Assembly (NCBI GenBank): GCA_946186125.1
Contig: CAMHLZ010000002.1
Location: 86,930 to 143,643, forward strand
Direction of reading: 5' to 3'
From: an uncultured Lachnospira sp.
GTDB taxonomy: Bacteria; Bacillota; Clostridia; Lachnospirales; Lachnospiraceae
DNA: 56,714 nt
Of this stretch, positions 1 to 8,660 are shown piece by piece. The number at the start of each line of letters is the position of its first letter. Within the stretch, counting starts at the first letter, position 1. Under the pieces are notes generated by a model. It did not search any database, was not told the origin of the DNA, and saw only the letters and a list, made by a program, of their open reading frames with translations. The translations under genes and the position numbers were made by a program.

Positions 1-2187
1 GACAACTTCATCATTGCAATTATATTTTCCGTTACTCATCAAAACGCTCTGTACACGTCTTACAATCACGCCCCGTCCATACGGTTTCTGAACAAAATCC
101 GATGCCCCTAAAGTCAATGCCATTTCTTCGCCACCCTGACCAAACTGCGATGTGGCGATTACGGGTATTAACCCGCTTTCTTTATTCTTTCTCATATTTA
201 CTATAAGTTCCATACCACTGATACCTGAAACATTCAAATCTACTATTGCAAGCTCAATATTCATGGCATTATCCTGCACATAATTCCATGCAACCGTAGC
301 ATTCTCAGTAAAAGCAACTGTATATGTATCTTTAAAATATTCGCATATTAGCTTACAGTTCCATAATACATTATCCACTACCAGAAGAACCTTTTCGCTA
401 TTTCCCTTTTTAACATACAACTCACCATATTTATCTGAATATACCTCTGTATCATCTGCACTTACTTCGTTTGTTTCTATCATATATTCTTCAAACACCT
501 TTGCCTGTAAAGGCCTCGAATAGAAAAATCCCTGGACATAATTACATTCTAATGCTTTCAAGACATTTATCTGTTCCTGCGTCTCAACACCTTCTGCTAC
601 TACGAGAAGATTCATCCATTTCGCAAGACCGGTTACAAAATTCACAATATTTCTGTTGTTTCCTAAATCATTACTCTGAATAAATCTCATGTCCAGTTTC
701 AGGATATCAATCGGCATATCGGATAACATATTCAAAGATGAATAACCACTTCCAAAGTCATCCATTTCTATGACAAATCCTTTTTCCTTAAGCTGTCCCA
801 CTACTTCCAACAATTTGTCTGCGTCCTCTGAATATGCAGATTCCGTAATCTCAAGATGCAGATCTTTAACATCCAGGCTATATCTTTCTATCAGTGATAA
901 AAAGGTTTCAACCAGCCTTGGCATGTATAAATCCAATCTCGAAACATTAACTGAAACCGGAACCATTTTCCCTAATTTATTCTTCCACTCTCTTATGTAC
1001 TGGCACGTTTTCTCCCATACATACATATCAAGTTTTGTAACAAATCCGTTTTTTTCAAATACCGGTATAAAGTCTCCCGGAGAGATAAATCCTCTCTTTG
1101 GATGATTCCATCTTACTAGTGCTTCCGCTCCCGCCATCCGGTCATTCAAAAGGTCTATCTTAGGCTGAAAATACACTTCAAACTGCTCTTCTCTTAAAGC
1201 TGTCTCCATGTCCGTAACTATCAGCTGTTCCGTAATCATTTTCTTTCTGAGAGAGTCTTCATAATATACACAACTTATGTTGTATTTTCCTTTTATTGAA
1301 TTTACGGCAAGCTCTGCCCTGTCACACATAAAATTGACAGGAAGGGTTTTATCCGTAATAATATAAACACCAAACTTTAATGTTATGTTAAATGCGGCAA
1401 ATTTGCTCCTTATATTTTCTGTCGCTTCGCTAACTATTCTGTTCACTTTACCTTCTTCATGTCTGAAGAACACAAAGAATCTGTCAGCATTTGACCTTGT
1501 CGCAAGACTATCATTTGACAATTCGAGCATCTTTATCCGTTTGCCTACATATTTTAAAACTCCATCTCCCTCCTGTATACCGTATTTATCATTTAAAAGC
1601 TTAAACTTTTCTATATCACAGACTAATAATTCGTATTTTATATCAGGATTATTATCCAGTATTTCACGTACACCATCCATAAAAGCTTTTTTAGAAAGAA
1701 GTCCCGTTAACAAATCATACTTACTTCCTTCGCACCTGTCACTGCGTTCACTCATACTTTTCTCTATGGCTTTTTGAAGCAATTCATCTATTGTTTCACA
1801 ATATTCATTATATATCTCTGTTTTTTCTTTTAAGTCGTCACCGTACAAAGTCAGTAAATCTTTCATGACACGTACATCATCCCAATTATAAAACACACAT
1901 TTAAGTTCAGATAAAAAAATATCCTTTAACTGGTCAATTCCATTTTTATCAAGATATTTCGTGCTTCTTCCGAGATTTTTTATTTCTTTCACCAGACTCA
2001 TGGCCTTGTCATACAATACCTCTTTATTTATCTCATCCATTCCGCTAAATAGGTTAAGAATCCCCTGTTCTTCCGAATCTAAGTACTCTGCCAATAATTT
2101 TATATCTACATTATCTACGCCTTTCTGTTCAAATAAATCAGAAGCGGCCTTTACAATTCTATCTTTTCCGTATTCTCGCTCCTTCAT
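1..2187 (-). CDS. Degenerate GGDEF / intact EAL / receiver protein with TetR-like N-terminus (3' end outside window)
   Basis: Open for 729 codons from ATG at 2187 to the window edge, so the C-terminus is missing. Residues 1-45 resemble a TetR-type helix-turn-helix (KDRIVKAASDLFEQKGVDN). A GGDEF domain covers about 155-310, starting with YDLLTGLL, but its signature is SNADRF at about 232, so cyclase activity is unlikely. The EAL domain (about 320-565) keeps its catalytic set: EALVRW, VNVSR, EITES, DDFGSGYSS, LKLD, EGVET and QGFFYSRP, so c-di-GMP phosphodiesterase activity is expected. A receiver domain follows (about 597-720) with phospho-acceptor D650 in AIVDLNVSG. No membrane segment is visible, so it should be cytosolic. 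AAAGGAAGG lies just before the ATG, inside the end of rsmI, so it is probably the last gene of the yaaR-holB-rsmI operon. The TetR-like assignment is the weakest part. Confidence 0.85.
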   Translation of the reverse strand, partial: MKEREYGKDRIVKAASDLFEQKGVDNVDIKLLAEYLDSEEQGILNLFSGMDEINKEVLYDKAMSLVKEIKNLGRSTKYLDKNGIDQLKDIFLSELKCVFYNWDDVRVMKDLLTLYGDDLKEKTEIYNEYCETIDELLQKAIEKSMSERSDRCEGSKYDLLTGLLSKKAFMDGVREILDNNPDIKYELLVCDIEKFKLLNDKYGIQEGDGVLKYVGKRIKMLELSNDSLATRSNADRFFVFFRHEEGKVNRIVSEATENIRSKFAAFNITLKFGVYIITDKTLPVNFMCDRAELAVNSIKGKYNISCVYYEDSLRKKMITEQLIVTDMETALREEQFEVYFQPKIDLLNDRMAGAEALVRWNHPKRGFISPGDFIPVFEKNGFVTKLDMYVWEKTCQYIREWKNKLGKMVPVSVNVSRLDLYMPRLVETFLSLIERYSLDVKDLHLEITESAYSEDADKLLEVVGQLKEKGFVIEMDDFGSGYSSLNMLSDMPIDILKLDMRFIQSNDLGNNRNIVNFVTGLAKWMNLLVVAEGVETQEQINVLKALECNYVQGFFYSRPLQAKVFEEYMIETNEVSADDTEVYSDKYGELYVKKGNSEKVLLVVDNVLWNCKLICEYFKDTYTVAFTENATVAWNYVQDNAMNIELAIVDLNVSGISGMELIVNMRKNKESGLIPVIATSQFGQGGEEMALTLGASDFVQKPYGRGVIVRRVQSVLMSNGKYNCNDEVV

Positions 2188-2189
2188 CC

Positions 2190-3038
2190 CTAATCCTTCC
2201 TTTCAACCATATAATTGTATATCTCTCTTTTAGGCACACCTCTGTCTTTTGCCACCAATTTTACGGCTTCTTTCTCTGAAACTCCTTTTTCCGTATATAT
2301 TTTTATGTGTTCTTCTATCGTTATGTTATTCCACTCCTGCCACTTTTCCTTTTGCTTTTGTGAAATATTTTTTCCCTCTATAACTAAAACGTATTCGCCT
2401 CTTGGCTGTTCATCCGTATATAGCCCTATAAATTCTTCAATATAGCCCTGACTCATATTTTCATAACGTTTTGTCAGCTCTTTACATATTGATATCTTTC
2501 TGTTTCCCAATACATCCTTAAGCTCTGCCAGTGTCTTCAATAACCTGTGTGGAGCTTCATATATTATAATAGTTCTGCTTTCTTCTTTTAATTCTTCTAA
2601 AATCGCTTTTCTATCTTTTTTATCCTGTGGTAAAAATGCCTCAAAGCAAAATCTCCTGGTAGGTAGGCCTGACATTGTAAGTGCAGTTACACATGCTGCG
2701 GGTCCCGGAAGCGATGTAACCTCAATCCCTGCTTCAATACATTGTTTCACAAGTTCTTCCCCGGGATCTGAAATTCCCGGCGTCCCCGCATCAGTTATTA
2801 AGGCCACATTTTTCCCCTGCATCATAAGTCCGACAAGGTACTCAGCTTTGTCTATTTTATTATATTCATGATAACTCGTCATCGGAGTATCTATCTGAAA
2901 ATAATTCAGGAGTTTGATACTGTTACGTGTATCTTCCGCACCTATGATATCAACTTCTTTTAATGTCCTTAATACTCTAAATGTAATGTCTTCCAGATTA
3001 CCTATAGGTGTAGCACATAAATACAATTTTCCATTCAT
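2190..3038 (-). CDS. rsmI: 16S rRNA (cytidine-1402-2'-O)-methyltransferase RsmI
   Basis: 282 residues, normal for RsmI of the tetrapyrrole-methylase fold. The N-terminus has the family hallmark LYLCATPIGNLEDITFRVL and then GAEDTRNS; the SAM-binding segment is TDAGTPGISDPGEELV with LPGPAACVTAL. RsmI methylates the ribose of C1402 in the ribosomal decoding centre. It is downstream of trmN6 in the same orientation, about 45 bp away, in a block that in Bacillus also ends with this gene. The c-di-GMP protein starts 3 bp after its stop, so the two are probably co-transcribed. The assignment is secure; the start is the ATG that gives the canonical N-terminus. Confidence 0.95.
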   Translation of the reverse strand: MNGKLYLCATPIGNLEDITFRVLRTLKEVDIIGAEDTRNSIKLLNYFQIDTPMTSYHEYNKIDKAEYLVGLMMQGKNVALITDAGTPGISDPGEELVKQCIEAGIEVTSLPGPAACVTALTMSGLPTRRFCFEAFLPQDKKDRKAILEELKEESRTIIIYEAPHRLLKTLAELKDVLGNRKISICKELTKRYENMSQGYIEEFIGLYTDEQPRGEYVLVIEGKNISQKQKEKWQEWNNITIEEHIKIYTEKGVSEKEAVKLVAKDRGVPKREIYNYMVERKD

Positions 3039-3085
3039 CGTCTTTCCGCCCTCGCCTGTCGCAATAACATAGCTGTCTCCTATGC

Positions 3086-3844
3086 TTAGCTATTTGAATT
3101 ATATATCTTAAGTATCTCATCTGTATAAACCCCGGGACTTTTATATACTACCAATGGCGGCTCAACCTTTACCATCGACTTTCCGCCTCTTGTCGATTCT
3201 ATCAATACCATATTTGCATCTTTATTATCATACGGATGGACAAATCTGATTCTTTTCGGCTCCAATCCATGCTCTTTTAACACTGAAATTATTTCTGCAC
3301 TTCTGTGTGGTCTGTGCACCATATAGAATCTGCCGCCGGGTTTCAACATCATTTTTGCCTGAAATACAACGTCCTGCAACGTACATAATATTTCATGCCT
3401 GGCTATCGCCTTTGGCAATTCCGGATTTTTTATCCCATGATTATCATTCATATACGGCGGATTGCACGTAACTACATCAAATGACGCTTTTTTTAGTATT
3501 TGTGAGCATTCCTTTATATCACCCTGTATGACATCAATTTTATTTTCCAATCCGTTATATATAACACTTCTCTTAGCCATATCGGCACTTTCCTGCTGTA
3601 TCTCTATTGCAGTAAAATGATCCGCCTGCGTTTTTGCCTCTAATAATATTGGAATTATCCCTGTTCCCGTACACATATCAAGAACTTTTTCCCCTTCTCT
3701 CACATCAGCAAACCCCGTCAGAAGCACCGCATCCATTCCAAAGCAGAATGTTTTGCTGTTCTGGATAATCATATATCCTTTACAATTCAAATCATCAAGC
3801 CTCTCATCTTCGCTTAAGCTAATCTTCAAATTTGGACTTTCCAC
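3086..3844 (-). CDS. tRNA1(Val) A37 N6-methyltransferase family protein (TrmN6/YabB-like)
   Basis: 252-residue class I SAM-dependent methyltransferase. Motif I is VLDMCTGTGIIP at about 54-65, and the N6-adenine signature NPPY is at about 128-131 (TCNPPYM). The length and the N-terminal DDLNCKGYMIIQNSKTFCFGMDAVLL segment match the YabB/TrmN6 family, which methylates the adenine next to the anticodon in tRNA-Val. The start is a GTG at 3844 with GGAGG six bases upstream; it overlaps the end of yaaT by 26 bp, so the genes are translationally linked. The same order (yaaT, yabB, rsmI) is conserved in Firmicutes. The exact tRNA substrate is inferred from the family. Confidence 0.88.
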   Translation of the reverse strand: MESPNLKISLSEDERLDDLNCKGYMIIQNSKTFCFGMDAVLLTGFADVREGEKVLDMCTGTGIIPILLEAKTQADHFTAIEIQQESADMAKRSVIYNGLENKIDVIQGDIKECSQILKKASFDVVTCNPPYMNDNHGIKNPELPKAIARHEILCTLQDVVFQAKMMLKPGGRFYMVHRPHRSAEIISVLKEHGLEPKRIRFVHPYDNKDANMVLIESTRGGKSMVKVEPPLVVYKSPGVYTDEILKIYNSNS

Positions 3845-4727
3845 CCTTTTCCTCCAATGCTTTCAACGCTTTGAATTCTTCATCGCTGACTCTTTCTCCG
3901 TCACGTTTATTCTGTCGTCTCTTGAATTTTAATTCGGATGCTTTATATTCTCTGATTTCTTTTTCATCACCTAATTCTACAATCACTTTAACAAGCTGTC
4001 TCAAAACGCTTACGCTTTGTACTTCCCCATGAAGTCCGTCATTTGTAGTTACTTTATCTCCTATAGCCGGAAGCTTTTTATTCAATTCTTCATATGTCTC
4101 TTCTTCATTTTTAAGACAACACATCAGTCTTCCGCAAACGCCTGATATCTTTGTAGGATTAAGTGAGAGATTCTGTTCCTTTGCCATCTTTATGGAAACC
4201 GGTACAAAATCAGCTAAAAAAGTATTGCAGCACAACGGTCTTCCACATATGCTGTAACCTCCCATCGCTTTTGTCTCATCCCTTACTCCTATCTGTCTTA
4301 ACTCTATTCTGGTCTTAAACACCGAAGCTAAATCTTTTACAAGTTCTCTAAAATCAATTCTGCCGTCTGCCGTAAAATAAAACAACACTTTGTTATTGTC
4401 AAATGTATATTCCGCATCTATCAGCTTCATCTCTAAACCGTGCTTTTTTATCTTTTCAGCACATATTCCAAGGGCTTTCTTTTCCTTCTCCTTATTTTTT
4501 TCATTTATCTCCCGATCTTTTTCTGTAGCAATTCTAATAATATTTCTAAACGGCTGTGTAATCTTGTCATCTTCTATATTCCTCGAGCCAAGTACCACCT
4601 TACCAAACTCTACTCCTCTTACCGTCTCAACAATTACAGATTCTCCTGCTTCAATCTTAGCTCCTTCTGTTCCGAAGAAATATATTTTTCCTGCTTTTCT
4701 AAATCTCACTCCTACTACATTAACCAT
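3819..4727 (-). CDS. ricT: PSP1-domain protein RicT/YaaT
   Basis: 302 residues. The PSP1 C-terminal domain carries the conserved cysteine clusters CGRPLCCNTFL and GVCGRLMCCLKNEE. The N-terminus MVNVVGVRFRKAGKIYFF is typical of YaaT. In Bacillus subtilis YaaT (RicT) works with RicA and RicF in a complex, with iron-sulfur clusters bound through such cysteines, that promotes RNase Y-dependent mRNA maturation and sporulation phosphorelay activity. It lies between holB and the trmN6-like gene, as in Bacillus. A basic, Lys/Arg-rich tail (KFKRRQNKRDGERV) follows the core. Partners RicA and RicF are not in this window. Confidence 0.93.
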   Translation of the reverse strand: MVNVVGVRFRKAGKIYFFGTEGAKIEAGESVIVETVRGVEFGKVVLGSRNIEDDKITQPFRNIIRIATEKDREINEKNKEKEKKALGICAEKIKKHGLEMKLIDAEYTFDNNKVLFYFTADGRIDFRELVKDLASVFKTRIELRQIGVRDETKAMGGYSICGRPLCCNTFLADFVPVSIKMAKEQNLSLNPTKISGVCGRLMCCLKNEEETYEELNKKLPAIGDKVTTNDGLHGEVQSVSVLRQLVKVIVELGDEKEIREYKASELKFKRRQNKRDGERVSDEEFKALKALEEKGGKSKFED

Positions 4728-4754
4728 TTTATTTTATCCAAACCTTTCTAGAAT

Positions 4755-5762
4755 CTATGGTTCTCTTCCATTCAATCCATCCCTTATTGTAAGGAACATC
4801 ATTTCTATTGCCAGGTCAAAATTCACGTTTGCTTTTAACCTTACTTTCGCTTTTTCCATAGCATCAATTATAGCTTCTATTCCGTTAAACGATATCTTTT
4901 CCGCCTGCTCTTTTATATATTTACATTGTTCCTTGAATGTAAGTTCATCTATATCAAGAGAAACTTTGTAAATCAGGACATCCCTGTACCATACCATCAT
5001 CAAATCTATAAAGTCTTCAAAATCCACTTTGTACTTTTCCGCCTGCTTAACAGACTGAACCACCTCATATGCTTCCATATCTCCGATATACTGTAACAAA
5101 TGCACAACGGAATCTTTTAATTCATTAAAGTCTTCTGATGTGGCAAGTCTGATGGCTTTTCCAAGATTCCCCGCTGCAAACGTCGCTATCACATCAGCAT
5201 AGTAATCGGGTAAATCCATATTTTTCATCAGATACTCTTTTATCTTTTTATTTTCCAATGTCTTCATTTTCATAATAACACACCTCGAAAGAATTGTTGG
5301 TAAGAACATATCACTGTTCGATGTCAACAATATAATAATTCCGTATTCCGGAGGTTCCTCAATTGTCTTTAATATGGCATTTTGTGCCTGGGGATTCATT
5401 TTCTGTGCCTCATCAATGATGTAAATCTTGTATTTCCCACTGTAAGGCTTTATCTGTATATCATTCGTGAGCTGCTGCCTCACTTCATCTACTGATATTA
5501 CATTCGGTTTTTCGTGGGTGACAAATTTAATATCCGGATGATTATCCGACAGTGCCTGCCTGCACGATTTGCACTCCAGACACGGTTCATCTCCATTTTT
5601 CTCACATTGCAAAGCCATGGCAAATGTTTTAGCAATCATCTTTTTCCCCATGCCTTTTGCTCCGTTAAATATATATGCATGAGATACCTTCCCAAGTTTT
5701 AGCGCATTTTTCAAATGCTCTTTTAACTTCTCATTGCCTATAATATCTTTATATCCTGCCAT
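4755..5762 (-). CDS. holB: DNA polymerase III delta-prime subunit
   Basis: 335-residue clamp-loader subunit with an AAA+ N-terminal module. YKDIIGNEKLKEHLKNAL opens the protein, the P-loop region is NGAKGMGKKMIA, and a four-cysteine zinc module (CEKNGDEPCLECKSC) follows. IYIIDEAQKMNPQAQNAILK is the Walker B/DEAX region and LLTSNSDMFLPTILSRC is the SRC/sensor region. The P-loop has AKGMGKK instead of the canonical GxxGxGKT/S, so this subunit is probably weak in ATP binding, as is common for delta-prime. It sits between yaaR and yaaT with a 15 bp gap to yaaR, the classic Firmicute order. Confidence 0.95.
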   Translation of the reverse strand: MAGYKDIIGNEKLKEHLKNALKLGKVSHAYIFNGAKGMGKKMIAKTFAMALQCEKNGDEPCLECKSCRQALSDNHPDIKFVTHEKPNVISVDEVRQQLTNDIQIKPYSGKYKIYIIDEAQKMNPQAQNAILKTIEEPPEYGIIILLTSNSDMFLPTILSRCVIMKMKTLENKKIKEYLMKNMDLPDYYADVIATFAAGNLGKAIRLATSEDFNELKDSVVHLLQYIGDMEAYEVVQSVKQAEKYKVDFEDFIDLMMVWYRDVLIYKVSLDIDELTFKEQCKYIKEQAEKISFNGIEAIIDAMEKAKVRLKANVNFDLAIEMMFLTIRDGLNGREP

Positions 5763-5777
5763 AAAAACCTCGTTCCT

Positions 5778-6224
5778 CTATGTTAATATATCAAGCAGCA
5801 TGCCCTCTATATCACCAACCAGCTGCAGAATCTTTAAGTTATCTTTTTCATCTTTTAAGAGTTCTTTTGCCAATTCATCCAGATTGCCATCTATCAGACG
5901 CACAATTCCATACACTCTGTGTCTGCCTTTCCTGTCGAGAAAGTTTTCCCTCGAGAACTTGTGTGAACGGTATACAACTTCATTTAAAAATTCTTTAATC
6001 AGACCTCTGTAATGCTTCATGTCCCTTATATCAGTCTTTTTAGATATTTTCTTGCCAAAATCAGATATCTCTCCAATCATTGCACTGACTTTTGTCTGAA
6101 AATCACGATCTCCGATATTATTTTCCAATATGAATTTAAATCCTTCATCACCGCTTACCTGTCGGTTATTACCTGTGTTATCCGACGGATTAATCTGTGA
6201 TGTTTCATTAACGCGGATGTTCAT
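5778..6224 (-). CDS. yaaR: YaaR family protein (DUF327)
   Basis: 148 residues, predicted soluble and alpha-helical, with the DUF327 pattern (ISDFGKKISKKTDIRDMKHY, then KGRHRVYGIVRLIDGNLDEL). The molecular role of the family is not established; it nearly always precedes holB in Firmicutes. ATG at 6224 has GAGG close upstream. A good sigma-A promoter lies about 100 bp upstream, so this gene probably opens the operon yaaR-holB-yaaT-trmN6-rsmI-EAL protein. Confidence 0.85.
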   Translation of the reverse strand: MNIRVNETSQINPSDNTGNNRQVSGDEGFKFILENNIGDRDFQTKVSAMIGEISDFGKKISKKTDIRDMKHYRGLIKEFLNEVVYRSHKFSRENFLDRKGRHRVYGIVRLIDGNLDELAKELLKDEKDNLKILQLVGDIEGMLLDILT

Positions 6225-6316
6225 GTATACCTCTCATTCTTAATATTAACAGAGCAAATAACACATGACAGTCTTACTTATATTTTACTCTGCTATAATC
6301 TGCCTGCAATACTGTA

Positions 6317-6345
6317 ATTATACCATAAATGTATCTCTGTTTCAA
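6317..6345 (-). promoter_or_regulatory. Sigma-A promoter for the yaaR-holB operon
   Basis: On the minus strand, TTGAAA (6340-6345) is followed by a 17-base spacer and a perfect TATAAT (6317-6322). It is the only strong promoter match in the 168-base gap upstream of yaaR and points at that gene. Confidence 0.7.
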
Positions 6346-6393
6346 TTGTGTTTTAAAGCATCCGGCACATATAAAGACTTGTGTTAAATGGGT

Positions 6394-6975
6394 TTATTTT
6401 TTCGCTTTTACTGTTTGTGAAATCATTTTTATACAATCATCAACATTATCATTTTTATATCTTTTTGTAATATTAAGACGCTTTATTTTTTCTTCACTAA
6501 AATCTTCCTCATCTGCAATAAATCTCCGGCACATTTCTGTGTATTTAGGATTATCCTGCTTTTTTTCTCTTTCCAAGGCACGCGAAAGTCTCTCTCCGTT
6601 TTCTACTTCCACATAAATCGGACATACTTTATTTTCCCCATAATATTTTTTCATACTCTCGTATGATTCCAAAGTACCTATTACCAGATAATCTCCCGAA
6701 TTAATATCTGTATTCCCATCGTCTGCAGTAAAGTAATACCAGTCACCATGCATTGTGTTGTAACATCTTTTTTCTATTATTTTTCCTTCTGACTCCATTT
6801 TTAGCATGTCACATTTATTAGTAAAATAATATTCAACCCCATTTTTTTCATTCTGTCGCGCCGGCCTCGTTGTGTATGTGACAATCCTATGTAAATCTAA
6901 TGTTTTATCTTCAAGCAGTCTGTGATATATTGTATCCTTTCCGCTGGAACTTTTACCCATAACGACGTAAATCAT
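6394..6975 (-). CDS. Guanylate-kinase-like P-loop nucleotide kinase
   Basis: 193 residues from the ATG at 6975, which has GAAAGG upstream; a longer reading from a GTG at 6993 is possible but has no better signal. The P-loop is MGKSSSGKDTIYHRLL, close to but not the canonical GPSGxGKST of Gmk. TTRPARQNEKNGVEYYF matches the GMP-binding region of guanylate kinases (TTRxxRxxExxGxxYxF). It directly follows the Orn/Lys/Arg decarboxylase, where Bacillus has tmk (thymidylate kinase). It is probably a divergent family member of unknown specificity rather than the housekeeping Gmk. Confidence 0.8.
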   Translation of the reverse strand: MIYVVMGKSSSGKDTIYHRLLEDKTLDLHRIVTYTTRPARQNEKNGVEYYFTNKCDMLKMESEGKIIEKRCYNTMHGDWYYFTADDGNTDINSGDYLVIGTLESYESMKKYYGENKVCPIYVEVENGERLSRALEREKKQDNPKYTEMCRRFIADEEDFSEEKIKRLNITKRYKNDNVDDCIKMISQTVKAKK

Positions 6976-6989
6976 AGCCTTTTCCTTTC

Positions 6990-8450
6990 TCACATTACAG
7001 TTTTAAATTTTAACGCTTTAAATTCTTCCTTTAGTACTTTTATCTTCTCAAGGCTTTTATCTTCTGTTCCGTGCACGCCAAGCCCTACAGCCTTGTATTT
7101 TTTTACCAGTGATATTATATCTCCCGTAAGCATTTCACCCGGTGCAAGAACCGGACTCCCGGGCGGATACAGATAAATGTATTCTGCTGATATTTTACCC
7201 TGGGCATCTGTTAACTTCATTGTTTCTGCGTCTGATTCCTGCGACTGTGCAATATCTTTTATAACTACAGCCTTTGGAGCCTTAAATTCATTTCCATTTA
7301 CAAAGAATGATCTTTTTCCGTATACTCTCATATTTCTGTCTACGTCGACCATTGCTTTAAATAATCTCAATAGTCCTTCTTCCGTATCCATCAATGACGT
7401 CATTGCTATAACATAATCCCCTGCTGCCATCTCGGTCTGCAGATGATATTTTTCTAAGAGTTCTTTGTATAACTGCATTCCTGAATATCCGGTTCCTCTT
7501 ACTGAAATAACCAATTTTGATATATCAAAATCAAATACATTTTCTTCTTTTTTTATCGCAGAAGTTATAACTTTTATATGTGTCAGCTTTTCGCAATGCT
7601 CCTGAATACTCTCCATACGGCTGACATATTCATCGAATTTTTTTATTCCATCCCGTTTAAGATAATTCAGACACTCATCCATACTGGCCATGAGCACGTA
7701 CGAGGGACTACTCGTTTGGAATACGGATAAGTATTTTTCGATTTTTTTTATATCAGCTATATTACCATTTACATGTAACAACGCCGTCTGCGTCAACGCA
7801 GGCAGTGTCTTATGCATACTTTGTATGGTTATGTCTGCTCCCTGCATCACTGCTGATTCCGGAAACTTTTCATGCATGCTGAAATGTGCACCATGTGCCT
7901 CATCTACTATCAGCGGAATGTTATGTCTGTGTACCGTCTCTGCTATTTTCTTTATATCTGACACTATTCCTTCGTATGTCGGCGATGTGATAATTACCGC
8001 CTGAATATCCGGATTATTTTTCATTTCCAACTCTACATCCTGTGGATTTATTCCGCCATATATACCATATTTTTCAATATATGAAGGATATAAATATACC
8101 GGTGTCAGTTCTCTTAGCTCCATGGCATTGTATACTGACTTATGACAGTTTCGTGCCACAAGTATTTTCCCATTTCTTTTTGTAACGGCATGAATCGCCG
8201 TCAACAATCCGCCACTGCTTCCATTTACCATGAAATATGTTCGCTTCGTTCCGTATAATTCTGCCGCATCATCCATCGCAATCCTGATGATTCCTTCCGG
8301 CTCATGCAGGTTGTCAAAACCGTCTATCTCCGTGATATCATATTCATACGGACTTGCTTGCGTAATACCGGTCCGCTTATGTCCCGGCATATGAAAAGGA
8401 TAATAATCGCTACCACTGTATTCAATCAAATTTTTATATAATAATCCCAT
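6990..8450 (-). CDS. PLP-dependent Orn/Lys/Arg decarboxylase (YaaO/SpeA-like)
   Basis: 486 residues of aminotransferase fold type I. The N-terminus has FHMPGHKRT, typical of the family. IVDEAHGAHFSMHEKFP gives the Asp and His of the cofactor site, and SMHKTLPALTQTA contains the Schiff-base lysine. The C-terminal domain ends with LYPPGSPVLAPGEMLTGDII. It catalyses decarboxylation of a basic amino acid (arginine to agmatine or lysine to cadaverine); the substrate cannot be told from the sequence. Its stop lies within a few bases of the kinase-like start, so the two are co-transcribed. It follows the tRNA-Cys terminator by only 40 bp, so some transcription may come from tRNA readthrough. Confidence 0.92.
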   Translation of the reverse strand: MGLLYKNLIEYSGSDYYPFHMPGHKRTGITQASPYEYDITEIDGFDNLHEPEGIIRIAMDDAAELYGTKRTYFMVNGSSGGLLTAIHAVTKRNGKILVARNCHKSVYNAMELRELTPVYLYPSYIEKYGIYGGINPQDVELEMKNNPDIQAVIITSPTYEGIVSDIKKIAETVHRHNIPLIVDEAHGAHFSMHEKFPESAVMQGADITIQSMHKTLPALTQTALLHVNGNIADIKKIEKYLSVFQTSSPSYVLMASMDECLNYLKRDGIKKFDEYVSRMESIQEHCEKLTHIKVITSAIKKEENVFDFDISKLVISVRGTGYSGMQLYKELLEKYHLQTEMAAGDYVIAMTSLMDTEEGLLRLFKAMVDVDRNMRVYGKRSFFVNGNEFKAPKAVVIKDIAQSQESDAETMKLTDAQGKISAEYIYLYPPGSPVLAPGEMLTGDIISLVKKYKAVGLGVHGTEDKSLEKIKVLKEEFKALKFKTVM

Positions 8451-8487
8451 ATATTTTTCCTGTTCTTTTTTTATGTTATATTACAAC

Positions 8488-8522
8488 AAAAAACCCTCAA
8501 CACGACGAATCGCACCGAGGGT
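8488..8522 (-). terminator. Rho-independent terminator after tRNA-Cys
   Basis: On the minus strand, ACCCTC is followed by an 18-base loop region and GAGGGT, then six T residues. It begins about ten bases after the tRNA 3' end. The stem is short, so leakage into the decarboxylase gene is plausible. Confidence 0.6.
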
Positions 8523-8530
8523 CTATATAG

Positions 8531-8601
8531 AGGCGAGTACCAGATTTGAACTGGTGATAGCGGTGTTGCAGACCGATGCCTTACCACTTGGCTAACTCGC
8601 C
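8531..8601 (-). tRNA. tRNA-Cys (GCA)
   Basis: Read on the minus strand it folds as a 71-nt tRNA: acceptor GGCGAGU pairs with ACUCGCC, the anticodon loop is CUGCAAC (anticodon GCA) and the T-arm is CCAGUUCAAAUCUGG. The discriminator base is U73, the identity element of tRNA-Cys. No CCA is encoded. It has its own strong promoter and a terminator. Confidence 0.95.
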
Positions 8602-8615
8602 TTAACAGCTTTTAC

Positions 8616-8644
8616 ATTATAACAGTTAAAAATGATGTTGTCAA
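8616..8644 (-). promoter_or_regulatory. Sigma-A promoter of tRNA-Cys
   Basis: Minus strand TTGACA (8639-8644), a 17-base spacer and TATAAT (8616-8621): a consensus promoter ending 15 bases before the tRNA. Confidence 0.85.
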
Positions 8645-8660
8645 TAGTTTTTTTTAATTT

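Noticed and set aside
471-2233. Several plus-strand open frames of 70-130 codons
   Set aside because: They lie opposite the continuous 729-codon EAL-domain gene and have compositions typical of antisense frames.
6990-8530. Riboswitch or T-box between tRNA-Cys and the decarboxylase
   Set aside because: Only a simple terminator and 40 bases lie there; no T-box or conserved aptamer sequence seen.
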